Origin: Sphingomonas sp. SUN039
GTDB lineage: Bacteria; Pseudomonadota; Alphaproteobacteria; Sphingomonadales; Sphingomonadaceae
Direction of reading: 5' to 3'
Assembly (NCBI RefSeq): GCF_024758725.1
Contig: NZ_CP096972.1
Location: forward strand, 1,780,001 to 1,844,000
DNA length: 64,000 nucleotides
Each line of letters opens with the position of its first letter. Within the stretch, counting starts at the first letter, position 1. Both the position numbers and the translations under genes were made by a program. The notes under the pieces were generated by a model, which had not been told where the DNA came from, ran no database searches, and saw nothing but the letters and a program-made list of their open reading frames with translations. Positions 8,284 through 16,191 of this stretch are shown here, piece after piece.

Positions 8284-9642
8284 ATGCCCGCAATCGAAAA
8301 ACTCCTCATCGCCAACCGCGGCGAAATCGCGCTGCGTATCCACCGCGCGGCGCATGAAATGGGGATCAAAACGGTCGCGGTGCATTCGACCGCCGACGCC
8401 GACGCGATGCACGTCCGCCTCGCCGACGAGGCGATCTGCATCGGGCCGCCAGCCGCTGCCGACAGCTATCTCAACATCCCCGCGATCATCTCCGCCGCCG
8501 AAATCTCCGGCGCGGATGCGATCCACCCCGGCTATGGCTTCCTCAGCGAGAACGCCAAGTTCGCCGATATCATCGAGGAACACGGCATCATCTTCGTCGG
8601 GCCCAAGCCCGAGCATATCCGCACGATGGGCGACAAGATCGAGGCGAAGCGGACCGCAGGCGCGCTCGGCCTGCCGCTGGTGCCCGGCTCCGATGGGCCG
8701 ATCAGCGACCTCGCCGAAGCCAAGGCAATCGCGGCGGCGGCAGGCTATCCCGTCATCATCAAGGCCGCTTCGGGCGGCGGCGGGCGCGGCATGAAGGTGT
8801 GCACGTCGGAAGACCAGCTCGAAACCCTGATGCAACAGGCGGGCAGCGAGGCCAAAGCCGCATTCGGCGACGCCACCGTCTATCTCGAAAAATACCTCGG
8901 CAATCCGCGCCATATCGAGTTCCAGATCTTCGGCGACGGACAGGGCAATGCCGTCCACCTCGGCGAACGCGATTGCTCGCTCCAGCGCCGCCACCAGAAA
9001 GTGCTCGAAGAAGCCCCCTCCCCCGCCATCTCCGCCAGCGAACGCGCACGCATGGGCGGCATCGTCGCCAAGGCAATGGCCGACATGGGCTATCGCGGCG
9101 CGGGCACCATCGAATTCCTGTGGGAAGACGGCGAGTTCTACTTCATCGAAATGAACACCCGGCTTCAGGTCGAACATCCCGTCACCGAGATGATCACCGG
9201 CCTCGACCTCGTCCGCGAACAGATCCGCGTTGCCGAGGGGTTGCCATTGAGCGTCACCCAGGACGAGGTCGAATTCGCCGGCCACGCCATCGAATGCCGG
9301 ATCAATGCCGAGGACCCCAAGACCTTCGCGCCGTCCCCCGGCAAGGTCGAATATTTCCACGCGCCCGGCGGCATGCACGTCCGCTTCGACAGCGGCCTTT
9401 ACGCGGGCTATCGCATCCCGCCGTACTACGACAGCATGATCGGCAAGCTGATCGTCTATGGCAAGACCCGCGAAGCCGCGATGATGCGCCTGCGCCGCGC
9501 ACTCGAGGAAACCGTGATCGAGGGCGTCAAGACGACGATCCCGCTGCATCAGGCGCTGCTCAACGAGCCCGATATCCAGAACGGCGACTATACGATCAAA
9601 TGGCTTGAGGAATGGCTCAACAATGCTCTCGAATCGAAGTAA
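8284..9642 (+). CDS. accC: Biotin carboxylase subunit of acetyl-CoA carboxylase
   Basis: 452 residues, full length. Starts [14 protein letters not shown], the biotin carboxylase N-domain; the ATP-grasp glycine loop SGGGGRGMK lies near residues 163-171; the catalytic segment [14 protein letters not shown] lies near 289-302. It carboxylates the biotin of AccB with ATP and bicarbonate. In related genomes aat usually follows closely; here about 7.3 kb of other genes intervene. After its stop the sequence turns AT-rich at once (from about 9643). Confidence 0.97.
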   Translation: MPAIEKLLIANRGEIALRIHRAAHEMGIKTVAVHSTADADAMHVRLADEAICIGPPAAADSYLNIPAIISAAEISGADAIHPGYGFLSENAKFADIIEEHGIIFVGPKPEHIRTMGDKIEAKRTAGALGLPLVPGSDGPISDLAEAKAIAAAAGYPVIIKAASGGGGRGMKVCTSEDQLETLMQQAGSEAKAAFGDATVYLEKYLGNPRHIEFQIFGDGQGNAVHLGERDCSLQRRHQKVLEEAPSPAISASERARMGGIVAKAMADMGYRGAGTIEFLWEDGEFYFIEMNTRLQVEHPVTEMITGLDLVREQIRVAEGLPLSVTQDEVEFAGHAIECRINAEDPKTFAPSPGKVEYFHAPGGMHVRFDSGLYAGYRIPPYYDSMIGKLIVYGKTREAAMMRLRRALEETVIEGVKTTIPLHQALLNEPDIQNGDYTIKWLEEWLNNALESK

Positions 9643-9679
9643 CTAATCATTTATTGACTCACAAGTGTGGGAGTTAGGC

Positions 9680-10459
9680 ATGGCGAGTATTCCTGAGGAC
9701 ACGATTGTCTGCACAGGGCACTATGACGAAGGTGGAGACTTTCTCGGCTTTTCGACCGTTTCCTCGTCTGGCGTTGAAGGATGGTCACCGCGCAACATTC
9801 CCCCTGATGCACCAGGCGAGAACCCAGATCTTGCGATCTCAATCGAAATCGTGGTTAGAAACCCCAATAATAAGCAAAGCGCCAAGCAGGCTGCCCAGAG
9901 ACTGATAACCGCAATATCCCGAATACGGGCAAAACTTTCGGAAAACCCCAATAAATTTGTTATAATTAAAGGCACAATATTTACGACTGCCCAGATATTG
10001 ACGTCGCTAGAGAATACACAATGGACCGTTAGCGATCGACCGCCTAGCGAGTATAAAAACGAAGGTGTTGGATCTTCTAATTACGACCCTAATGGAACTA
10101 ACGCTGATGAAATTAATTTTGAAGGAATACTTGGATATGCTCACCCAAATTATCCCGACGATGAAGGAATGTCGGCCTTAGTTCTTCACGAATTGGCACA
10201 TCTCACTGAAGGTGGGTATAATTTTTTCGTACAGAATTACACGAAATGGCAATCCGAACCGGCAGCTCATCGAGGCGATTTTTATCCGAGCGATTATTCG
10301 CGCAACGTCGAAGCTTTCGCGAACGATTTGATGCATGCGATGTCAGCTGAGATTTCCTTGGACGTGGAATATCCCGCTGGGCAGCTCGTAACTCCGGGCG
10401 GATACACCGGACCTGTCGATCCGCAGCAAATTTATAATACTCACTCTTCTGGATGGTAG
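9680..10459 (+). CDS. Putative zinc metalloprotease-like protein (HExxH), no known family
   Basis: 259 residues. The motif HELAH (170-174) followed by LTEGGYNFF, and NVEAFANDLMHAM about 36 residues later (Glu211 a possible third ligand), fit a gluzincin-type zinc site. The N-terminal half (1-150) is polar and unlike any domain I know. No signal peptide. The ATG at 9680 is preferred over GTG at 9665 because GGGAG at 9669-9673 is well placed for it. The gene is visibly AT-rich compared with accC and uses codons such as AAT, ATA and TTA, so it was probably acquired recently. It converges on the lipoprotein gene one base downstream. Protease activity is inferred from the motif only. Confidence 0.72.
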   Translation: MASIPEDTIVCTGHYDEGGDFLGFSTVSSSGVEGWSPRNIPPDAPGENPDLAISIEIVVRNPNNKQSAKQAAQRLITAISRIRAKLSENPNKFVIIKGTIFTTAQILTSLENTQWTVSDRPPSEYKNEGVGSSNYDPNGTNADEINFEGILGYAHPNYPDDEGMSALVLHELAHLTEGGYNFFVQNYTKWQSEPAAHRGDFYPSDYSRNVEAFANDLMHAMSAEISLDVEYPAGQLVTPGGYTGPVDPQQIYNTHSSGW

Positions 10460-10460
10460 A

Positions 10461-10940
10461 TTACCTACGTTCACTATGCCGAAAGCCGCACGCCGGTATC
10501 GTGCAAGAGATTGTACCGGACGTAGAATTATCTTCGAACAAAAATTGTAATGTGGCTTCGCCTTCTTGATAATTTAGGAGCGAGGCGGCAGTAATGTTCA
10601 ATAGATTTTCCACTGCAGTCGATACTTTAGTAGATTTATCGCTAATATAGTTGACTTTACAATCATGTTTTGAATTATTGATAGCACTAACTCTGCACGT
10701 CGCGGTTCCTTCTACAACTATACCAGCATTTTGCTTGAACCACGCTGATGCCTGTCTTTCATCCACATAAATCGCATCGCTTCTCGATTGCCCACCCAAC
10801 TGCTGAACAAAAACCAACTGACCCGACGCGTTTCGACTTTTCTCGACGAATGTTGAGTAGTGCTCAGTTACAACTCCGCGCTGTGGTCCAGCACAGGCAA
10901 CTGTTTGACAAATCGCAACTGCTGCAAGGATTAAACGCAT
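10461..10940 (-). CDS. Probable lipoprotein of unknown function
   Basis: 159 residues. N-terminal MRLILAAVAICQTVACAG reads as a lipoprotein signal with Cys at 17 (TVAC is a weak lipobox). The rest is a polar beta-rich domain with several cysteines. The start at 10940 gives the signal peptide exactly; the longer frame upstream does not. Same AT-rich composition as the convergent metalloprotease-like gene, so the two probably arrived together. No family recognised. Confidence 0.68.
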   Translation of the reverse strand: MRLILAAVAICQTVACAGPQRGVVTEHYSTFVEKSRNASGQLVFVQQLGGQSRSDAIYVDERQASAWFKQNAGIVVEGTATCRVSAINNSKHDCKVNYISDKSTKVSTAVENLLNITAASLLNYQEGEATLQFLFEDNSTSGTISCTIPACGFRHSERR

Positions 10941-11085
10941 TCTCAGAGACCCTAAGGCGAACACCGGCCTGCCATTTTCATGTTGTACCACACAGGTTTC
11001 CATAGCAGCAACGTATATCGGCTTGAAGCCCGAACGGCCAACATACGATCAAGGACCTGAAAGTCTGGCTTGAAAGGGAGGCCGC

Positions 11086-11385
11086 ATGATCATCGTCACC
11101 GGCACCGTGACCGCGCGCGAGGGACAGTTCGACGCCGTGCTCGCCATCGCCACCGAACACGTCCTGCGCTCGCGCGCCGAGCCCGGCTGCATCAGCCACG
11201 CCGTCCACCGCGACAGCGAAAACCCGAACCGCCTGTTCTTCTTCGAGCGCTGGACCGATATGGCGGCGCTCAAGGTTCATTTCGCGGTCCCTGCCTCGGG
11301 CGATGCCGTCCGCGCGATGGCGGCGCTCACCACCGAACCGCCGTCGATGCAGCTTTACGAGGCGAACGAGATCGCTGGCCGATAG
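11086..11385 (+). CDS. Antibiotic biosynthesis monooxygenase (ABM) domain protein
   Basis: 99 residues, a single ABM ferredoxin-like domain: IIVTGTVTAREGQFDAVL, then SRAEPGCISHAVHRD and LFFFERWTDMAALKVHF, the usual strand-helix order. Members form dimers and act as cofactor-free oxygenases or quinone/haem-binding proteins; here the substrate is unknown. A strong ribosome site (AGGGAGG) precedes the ATG. Base composition returns to the high-GC norm, so it lies outside the AT-rich island. Single-gene unit. Confidence 0.87.
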   Translation: MIIVTGTVTAREGQFDAVLAIATEHVLRSRAEPGCISHAVHRDSENPNRLFFFERWTDMAALKVHFAVPASGDAVRAMAALTTEPPSMQLYEANEIAGR

Positions 11386-11396
11386 GAACCGCCTTC

Positions 11397-11471
11397 GCTG
11401 AGCTTGTCGAAGCGCCCTTCTTCTTTCACTATCAGCCGGAACGAGCAGGATCGGGCTTCGACAAGCTCAGC
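11397..11471. repeat. Perfect 17-bp inverted repeat (sphingomonad TTCGACAAGCTCAG palindrome)
   Basis: Left arm GCTGAGCTTGTCGAAGC (11397-11413) and right arm GCTTCGACAAGCTCAGC (11455-11471) are perfect reverse complements with a 41-base loop. This element type is scattered between genes in sphingomonad genomes, from general recall. It sits between the ABM and GNAT genes and could act as a transcript-end hairpin. Confidence 0.85.
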
Positions 11472-11500
11472 CAAGTCGGGTTAGGATTGATCGCTTTACC

Positions 11501-12004
11501 ATGACCCCCACCCGCCCCGCCGCGCCAGCAGACGCCCCCGCCATCGCCGCAATCTACGCGCACCATGTCCGCCACGGCACTGCGACCTTCGATACCGAAG
11601 CACCTTCGCCTGAATTCTGGACCGAAAAGATCGCCACGCTCGCCGCCCGCAACTGGCCCTTTCTCGTCGCCGAGGATGCAGGCGAAGTGGTTGGCTATGC
11701 CTATGCGACGCAATTTCGCGACCGCCCCGCCTATGCCCGCACCTGCGAGAACAGCATCTATATCCGCCCCGGCATGATCGGGCGCGGCATCGGCACCGTG
11801 CTCATCGCCGCGCTGCTCGACGCGGCAGCAGCGAGCGGCTTCAAAGAGATGATCGCCGTTGCTGGTGGCGGCGAGCCCGCCTCGGTCGCGCTCCATACCA
11901 AGGCGGGCTTCCGCCACGCGGGCCGCATGGAGCGCGTCGGCGAGAAGTTCGGGCGGCTACTCGATACGGTGTATATGCAGCGAGGGCTAACCGATCCTGC
12001 TTGA
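11501..12004 (+). CDS. arsN1: GNAT N-acetyltransferase, phosphinothricin/arsinothricin acetyltransferase type
   Basis: 167 residues. Family pattern: PADAPAIAAIYAHHV, TATFDTEAPSPEFW, VVGYAYATQFRDRPAYA, then the acetyl-CoA loop GMIGRGIGTVL and GGGEPASVALHTKAGF. These are marks of the PAT-like GNAT branch that acetylates phosphinothricin, methionine sulfoximine or arsinothricin. Lying directly before arsR-arsI, it is most likely ArsN1, the arsinothricin N-acetyltransferase; the symbol rests on context plus branch. Its stop codon lies inside the proposed -35 box of the arsR promoter, so it may be on a separate transcript or read into the ars genes. Confidence 0.82.
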   Translation: MTPTRPAAPADAPAIAAIYAHHVRHGTATFDTEAPSPEFWTEKIATLAARNWPFLVAEDAGEVVGYAYATQFRDRPAYARTCENSIYIRPGMIGRGIGTVLIAALLDAAAASGFKEMIAVAGGGEPASVALHTKAGFRHAGRMERVGEKFGRLLDTVYMQRGLTDPA

Positions 12005-12035
12005 CTTCAATTCGATATTTCGACAGATATCGAAT
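12001..12035 (+). promoter_or_regulatory. arsR promoter with ArsR operator palindrome
   Basis: TTGACT (12001-12006) fits a -35 box. Perfect 9-base arms ATTCGATAT (12010-12018) and ATATCGAAT (12027-12035) with an 8-base spacer form a dyad covering the spacer and the poorly conserved -10 region. The ATG of arsR starts one base after the dyad, with no ribosome site, so transcription probably starts at the ATG (leaderless). Confidence 0.7.
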
Positions 12036-12036
12036 C

Positions 12037-12372
12037 ATGGAAGCAGCCCACACCATCACCGCCCTCGCCGCCCTCGCGCAGGAACACCGGCTTCAGGCGT
12101 TCCGCTTTCTAGTTCAACAGGGTGCGGACGGTGCGGCGGCAGGCGCGATTGCCGACCATCTCGGCATCCCGGCGTCATCGCTGTCATTTCATCTGGGCCA
12201 GCTCGAACGTGCGGGCCTCGTGATGCGGGTCCGCAAGAGCCGGTCGCTGATCTATTCCGCCGACTTTGCCGCGATGAACGCGCTGGTCGGCTATCTCATG
12301 GAAAACTGCTGCGGCGGAGCAACCAACTGCGCGCCCGCTTGCGAACCCGTCAATGAAAGGAACGCCGCATGA
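12037..12372 (+). CDS. arsR: Arsenic-responsive repressor ArsR
   Basis: 111 residues, winged-helix fold of the ArsR/SmtB family: helix-turn-helix IADHLGIPASSLSFHLGQLE (39-58), wing LVMRVRKSRSLIYSAD. The C-terminus has Cys91, Cys92, Cys98 and Cys102; the CC-x5-C spacing matches the three-cysteine arsenite/methylarsenite site of the Acidithiobacillus-type ArsR. It should repress its own operon and release on binding trivalent arsenicals. The start codon follows the operator directly, and the stop overlaps arsI (ATGA). Confidence 0.92.
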   Translation: MEAAHTITALAALAQEHRLQAFRFLVQQGADGAAAGAIADHLGIPASSLSFHLGQLERAGLVMRVRKSRSLIYSADFAAMNALVGYLMENCCGGATNCAPACEPVNERNAA

Positions 12373-12839
12373 AACGGATGCATCTCCACGTCGGGGTCAG
12401 CGACCTCGATACCTCCATCGCTTTTTACACCGGCCTGTTCGGCGCGGAGCCGACCGTGACCAAGTCCGACTATGCCAAATGGATGCTCGACGACCCGCGC
12501 GTGAACTTCGCGATCTCGTCGGGGGACCACACCGAAAAAGGCATCGAACACATCGGTATCCAGGCCGAAACGCTCGACGAGCTCGGCGAAATCTATGGCC
12601 GGTTGAAAGCCGCCGGACGTCCGGTGCTCGAGGAAGGGGCGACGACCTGTTGCTACGCCCAGTCGGACAAGAACTGGATTACCGACCCCGACGGCGTCGT
12701 CTGGGAAGCGTTCCTGACCAATGGCGAGGCCACGGTGTACGGCGACAAACTACAGGTCGCCAACGCCCACGCCAGTCTGAATGCGCTCGAAAGTGCCAAC
12801 GCCTCCGCCACCACCTGCTGCGCCCCGAAAATCGCGTGA
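12369..12839 (+). CDS. arsI: ArsI, methylarsenite C-As lyase (VOC/extradiol dioxygenase fold)
   Basis: 156 residues of the vicinal-oxygen-chelate fold. Metal ligands expected from ArsI are visible as His5, His61 and Glu113 (VWEAF), and the vicinal cysteine pair that binds trivalent organoarsenicals is Cys94-Cys95 (ATTCCYAQSDKNW). A second CC pair lies near the C-terminus (TTCCAP). It breaks the carbon-arsenic bond of methylarsenite or aromatic arsenicals using Fe(II) and oxygen. Four-base overlaps with arsR before it and the aquaporin gene (GTGA) after it show a tight operon. Confidence 0.92.
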   Translation: MKRMHLHVGVSDLDTSIAFYTGLFGAEPTVTKSDYAKWMLDDPRVNFAISSGDHTEKGIEHIGIQAETLDELGEIYGRLKAAGRPVLEEGATTCCYAQSDKNWITDPDGVVWEAFLTNGEATVYGDKLQVANAHASLNALESANASATTCCAPKIA

Positions 12840-13477
12840 AGCGTGTTCTCGTTGCCGAGGGAGTCGGCACGATGCTACTTGTCGCCACTGTCATCGGTTC
12901 GGGCATCATGGCTGAGCGCCTCGCGGGCGGAAACGATGCGGTCGCGCTGCTCGGCAATACGGCGGCGACCGGCGCGGTGCTCTATGTCCTCATCGCCCTG
13001 CTCGGCCCCATATCGGGCGCGCAGTTCAATCCAGCCGTGACGCTGATGCTCGGGGCGCGGTCGCGGGCGGCGGTCATCGCAGTCCAGATTTTGGCCGCCG
13101 TTGCCGGCACCGTGCTGGCGCATCTGATGTTCGGTCATGCCGCGCTCGAAATCGGCGCAAAGGCCCGCACCGGCCCGGCAATCTGGCTCGGCGAATTCGT
13201 GGCGACCTTCGGGCTGCTGCTGACCATCCGCCTCGGCCTGCGCTACCGCGCCGAGTCGGTCCCGGCGCTCGTCGCGGCGTGGATCGTCGCCGGTTACTGG
13301 TTCACCTCGTCGACCAGCTTCGCCAACCCCGCCGTCACCCTCGCCCGCGCCTTGACCGACAGTTTTGCCGGGATACGGATGATCGACGTTCCCGCCTTCG
13401 TCCTCGCGCAACTGGCGGGCGCCTTCGCCGGATACCATGTGAGCGGCTGGTTGACCGCAGAGGAGCAACGCCCATGA
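12836..13477 (+). CDS. aqpS: Aquaporin-family arsenite channel (AqpS-like)
   Basis: 213 residues with about six membrane helices and both NPA half-helices: AQFNPAVTL and FANPAVTLARALTDSFAGI. Valine follows the second NPA, where classical aquaporins have the filter arginine, so the pore should be wider and suited to neutral As(OH)3. Such channels replace the ArsB/Acr3 pump in some rhizobial operons, where arsenite made inside by ArsC leaks out downhill. GTG start overlapping the arsI stop; the stop overlaps arsC. The symbol is by analogy of context. Confidence 0.85.
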   Translation: MKRVLVAEGVGTMLLVATVIGSGIMAERLAGGNDAVALLGNTAATGAVLYVLIALLGPISGAQFNPAVTLMLGARSRAAVIAVQILAAVAGTVLAHLMFGHAALEIGAKARTGPAIWLGEFVATFGLLLTIRLGLRYRAESVPALVAAWIVAGYWFTSSTSFANPAVTLARALTDSFAGIRMIDVPAFVLAQLAGAFAGYHVSGWLTAEEQRP

Positions 13478-13830
13478 AAGCGACCATTTGGCACAATCCC
13501 GCGTGCGGCACATCGCGCAAGACCCTGGCGATCCTGAACGAGACCCCCGGCGTCGAGGTCGAGGTCATCGAATATCTGAAAGCGCCGCCGAGCCGCGAAC
13601 GCCTGTCCGCGCTCTATGCGGCGGCGGGCATGACCCCGCGACAGGGGCTGCGGACGCATAACGCGCCTGCCGCCGAGCTATGTGCCGAACTCGGGCTTGC
13701 CGATGCCGGGGACGACGTCATCCTCGACGCGATGATGGCGCATCCGGTGCTTATCAACCGCCCGCTCGTCGAAACGCCGAAGGGCGTCCGCCTGTGCCGT
13801 CCGCAGGATGTAGTTCACGAAATCCTCTGA
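13474..13830 (+). CDS. arsC: Arsenate reductase, glutaredoxin-dependent type
   Basis: 118 residues, thioredoxin-fold ArsC family. Catalytic Cys11 in NPACGTSRKTL, then VEVIEYLKAPPSRE, and the arginine/proline segment MMAHPVLINRPLVETPKGVRLCRP. It reduces arsenate to arsenite with glutathione and glutaredoxin. It slightly overlaps the aquaporin gene (ATGA) and is the last gene of the ars operon. The length is a little short against E. coli ArsC (about 140) but complete for the shorter YfgD/ArsC branch. Confidence 0.92.
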   Translation: MKATIWHNPACGTSRKTLAILNETPGVEVEVIEYLKAPPSRERLSALYAAAGMTPRQGLRTHNAPAAELCAELGLADAGDDVILDAMMAHPVLINRPLVETPKGVRLCRPQDVVHEIL

Positions 13831-13875
13831 CGGCGCGGTTGTCGCGGTGCGCCGCACCCTCTAGGCGGCGCGCCG

Positions 13876-14613
13876 ATGCGTCTGCCCCTGCCCCGATTTC
13901 TGGTGCCCGCAAACCCGGCCCTCCGGCGGCGCGCGGTCGCGTTCGTGCTGGCGCTGCTGTTCGAGATCCTGTTCCTGCTCGCCTTTTTTGCGCCGTTCAG
14001 CCCGCTCGCGCGCAAGACCACCCCCGCGATGACGACCATATCGGTGTTACCCGAAACATCGGCGGCCGCCTCGACGCGCAGTCCGGCCAAAGCCGAGAAA
14101 AAGGCCGTCGAGACCCCGACCAAGCCGCGTCCGGTCCCGCCGCCCATCGTGCCGCCGCTGCCGTCGAAGCCGCCCTGGGTCGAATTCACCCGCAAGGATT
14201 TGGCCGAGGGCGACATCTCGAAAGTGCCCAACCGGCGCGGCGAGCGCAGCGGCGAAGGCGAAACCGGCCTTGCCGACAGCGGCACCGCCATGGGCCCGGG
14301 CGAAGGGCCGAACGGTGCCCCGCTCTACAACGCCGAATGGTATGTCGAACCGACCCCGGGCGAACTCGCGCTGTATTTGCCGCCGGGCGGGCCGAAGCCC
14401 GGCTGGGCGCTCATCATGTGCCAGACCGCCCCCGCCTACCGCGTCGAAAATTGCCGGAGCCTTGGCGAATCCCCGCCCGGCTCGCGCCTTGCCAGCGCGC
14501 TGCGTCAGGCATCGTGGCAGTTCAAGGTCCGCCCGCCCCGGCGCGGTGGCCAGCCGATCATCGGTGCCTGGGTGCGGATCAGGTTCGACTGGATCGAGCG
14601 CGGGGAGCGTTAG
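13876..14613 (+). CDS. TonB-like membrane protein of unknown function
   Basis: 245 residues: a basic N-terminus, one membrane helix (about 22-43, VAFVLALLFEILFLLAFFAPF), a proline-rich periplasmic linker (about 75-95, KPRPVPPPIVPPLP), and a C-terminal domain (about 140-245) ending in a strand-rich stretch VRIRFDWIER. This layout matches TonB-type energy-coupling proteins, with the last strand in the usual place, but the domain is divergent. It follows arsC by 45 bases; whether it is in the ars transcript is unclear. Confidence 0.65.
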   Translation: MRLPLPRFLVPANPALRRRAVAFVLALLFEILFLLAFFAPFSPLARKTTPAMTTISVLPETSAAASTRSPAKAEKKAVETPTKPRPVPPPIVPPLPSKPPWVEFTRKDLAEGDISKVPNRRGERSGEGETGLADSGTAMGPGEGPNGAPLYNAEWYVEPTPGELALYLPPGGPKPGWALIMCQTAPAYRVENCRSLGESPPGSRLASALRQASWQFKVRPPRRGGQPIIGAWVRIRFDWIERGER

Positions 14614-14619
14614 CCTTCC

Positions 14620-14759
14620 CTCTCCCTCTCCCTCTGGGGAGAGGGCGACACGCGCCCCAGCGCGGCGGGGTGAGGGCGTGTGCAATGGCAGTTGAAGCAG
14701 CCCCCTCACCCTCCCGCGCTGCGCACGAGGGTCCCTCTCCCCTTCAGGGAGAGGGAGAG
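14620..14759. repeat. Long imperfect inverted repeat with nested hairpins
   Basis: Outer arms CTCTCCCTCTCCCT (14620-14633) and AGGGAGAGGGAGAG (14746-14759) are perfect complements. Inside them GGGTGAGGG pairs with CCCTCACCC (near 14668-14676 and 14703-14711). Each end also folds on itself (CCCTCT-GGGGAGAGGG and CCCTCTCCCC-GGGAGAGGG). Similar CCCTCACCC/GGGAGAGGG elements are dispersed in many proteobacterial genomes. The rest of the gap to 15231 holds no convincing gene. Confidence 0.75.
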
Positions 14760-14991
14760 TACGGCGCACGCGACTCGGCACCCCCTGCCGAACCCTCTCC
14801 TCGCGCGTAACCCGCTCATCGCGCACGACATTCCGGACGAACGGCGATCATACAGCCCGCGCCCGTCTCCCCGCCCGTCGACCGAGCGCCAAGTGGTTGG
14901 ACACAAACAGGAATTCGCGCCATCCGGCACGCCGGTCGCGCCCCATCCGCTCAACCGCTCGCCTGCCCGGAATTCCGCCATTTTTGCGCTA

Positions 14992-15010
14992 TTGCGAAAT
15001 GCGTTCGCAA
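14992..15010. promoter_or_regulatory. Fur-box-like 19-bp palindrome
   Basis: TTGCGAA-ATGCG-TTCGCAA: perfect 7-base arms with a 5-base centre. It resembles the TTGCGAAT-type iron boxes of alphaproteobacteria. It lies 222 bases upstream of the hydrolase gene at 15232 in an otherwise empty 618-base gap (14614-15231). Confidence 0.4.
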
Positions 15011-15231
15011 CTGGCGATTACCGGTCGCTGCGCGGCAACGCCCGTCCGGCATCACGTCGACACCACGCATCCCTTTGTATTCACGCTCTTTTCAACCAGT
15101 GCTGTCCTACACGCGGCTTTCCTGCGACACTTCTCCTGCGTTGGAATTCAGTGCCGCACAGCGTTTCGGACCGCCCGAAGGGGGTCTGCTCGCGCGGTCC
15201 GGTACTGGCACGGGGAGGATCGGTTGACGTG

Positions 15232-16182
15232 ATGCGTTTCCTGAAATGGGCTGTCGGCCTGCTGCTCGTCGCCATTATCGGTCTTGGCTTTGCCTATTGG
15301 ACGCCCGACACCGACAAGGCGGCAATGCGCGCCAAATACGGGTCGGCGGCGTCGAAATATCTCAACATGGGCGATGCGTTCGTCGTCCATTACCGTGACG
15401 AGGGGCCGCGCGATGCGCCGGTGATCGTGCTGATCCACGGGTCGAACAGCTTCCTGCAAACATGGGATGACTGGACCCGCGCGCTGACACCCACCTACCG
15501 CGTCATCCGGCTCGACTTGCCCGGCCACGGCCTGACCGGCGATTACCGCGCGCGCAGTTACAACCGCAGCGACTATGTCGACGTCATCGATGCCGTGACC
15601 AAGAAGCTGCGCGTCAGCCGCTTCGTCCTCGGCGGCAATTCGATGGGCGGCGGCGTCGCCTGGGCCTATGCGCACCAATATCCGTTCAAGGTCACGGGAC
15701 TCGTCCTCGTCGATGCGACCGGGGCACCGCAGCCTGCCGATGCGAAACTGCCGCTCGGCTTTCGTCTGGCGGGCACACCGGTGGCCCGCGACCTGATGGC
15801 CTATATCACCCCGCGGTCGCTGGTCGCCGACGGCCTGCGCGGATCGTTCGCCGATCCGTCGAAAGTGACCGAGGCCAAGATCGACCGTTACTGGGAGTTG
15901 CTGCGCTATCCCGGCAACCGTGTCGCCACCGTCTATCGCTTCAGCGCCGGACGCGAGACCGCCATCACAACACCGCTGCCGCATCCCATTCCCACGCTCA
16001 TCATGTGGGGCGCGGCGGACAAGCTCATTCCGGTGTCGTCGGCGGCCTGGTTCAAGGCGCAGCTGCCCGACGCGCAGGAGATTATTTACCCCAATGTCGG
16101 CCATTTGCCGATGGAGGAAATCCCGGAACGGAGCGCCGCCGATCTCAAAACCTGGCTCGCAAAACTGCCGAAGGCGCAGTAG
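15232..16182 (+). CDS. Membrane-anchored or exported alpha/beta hydrolase
   Basis: 316 residues. The N-terminal hydrophobic helix (5-24) is an uncleaved anchor or signal. The alpha/beta hydrolase core has the oxyanion segment LIHGSNSF, the nucleophile elbow GGNSMGG (serine), an acid near GAADKLIP and the histidine in VGHLPMEE, so the triad is intact. The substrate (ester, epoxide or haloalkane) cannot be told. The ATG at 15232 is chosen because it begins the hydrophobic helix and is preceded by GGGGAGG at 15212-15218. It lies 9 bases before the ParA gene. Confidence 0.85.
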   Translation: MRFLKWAVGLLLVAIIGLGFAYWTPDTDKAAMRAKYGSAASKYLNMGDAFVVHYRDEGPRDAPVIVLIHGSNSFLQTWDDWTRALTPTYRVIRLDLPGHGLTGDYRARSYNRSDYVDVIDAVTKKLRVSRFVLGGNSMGGGVAWAYAHQYPFKVTGLVLVDATGAPQPADAKLPLGFRLAGTPVARDLMAYITPRSLVADGLRGSFADPSKVTEAKIDRYWELLRYPGNRVATVYRFSAGRETAITTPLPHPIPTLIMWGAADKLIPVSSAAWFKAQLPDAQEIIYPNVGHLPMEEIPERSAADLKTWLAKLPKAQ

Positions 16183-16191
16183 CTTGCCGCG

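Noticed and set aside
11501-12004. GNAT as a ribosomal-protein acetyltransferase (RimI/RimJ)
   Set aside because: The TFDTE and GEPASVALH segments fit the phosphinothricin acetyltransferase branch instead.
12353-12835. Upstream extension of the aquaporin frame
   Set aside because: It lies in another frame of arsI; the GTG at 12836 with GTGA overlap gives the family N-terminus.
14897-15232. 111-codon plus-strand frame before the hydrolase
   Set aside because: Composition is random-like, no ribosome site and no motif; it crosses the Fur-like palindrome.
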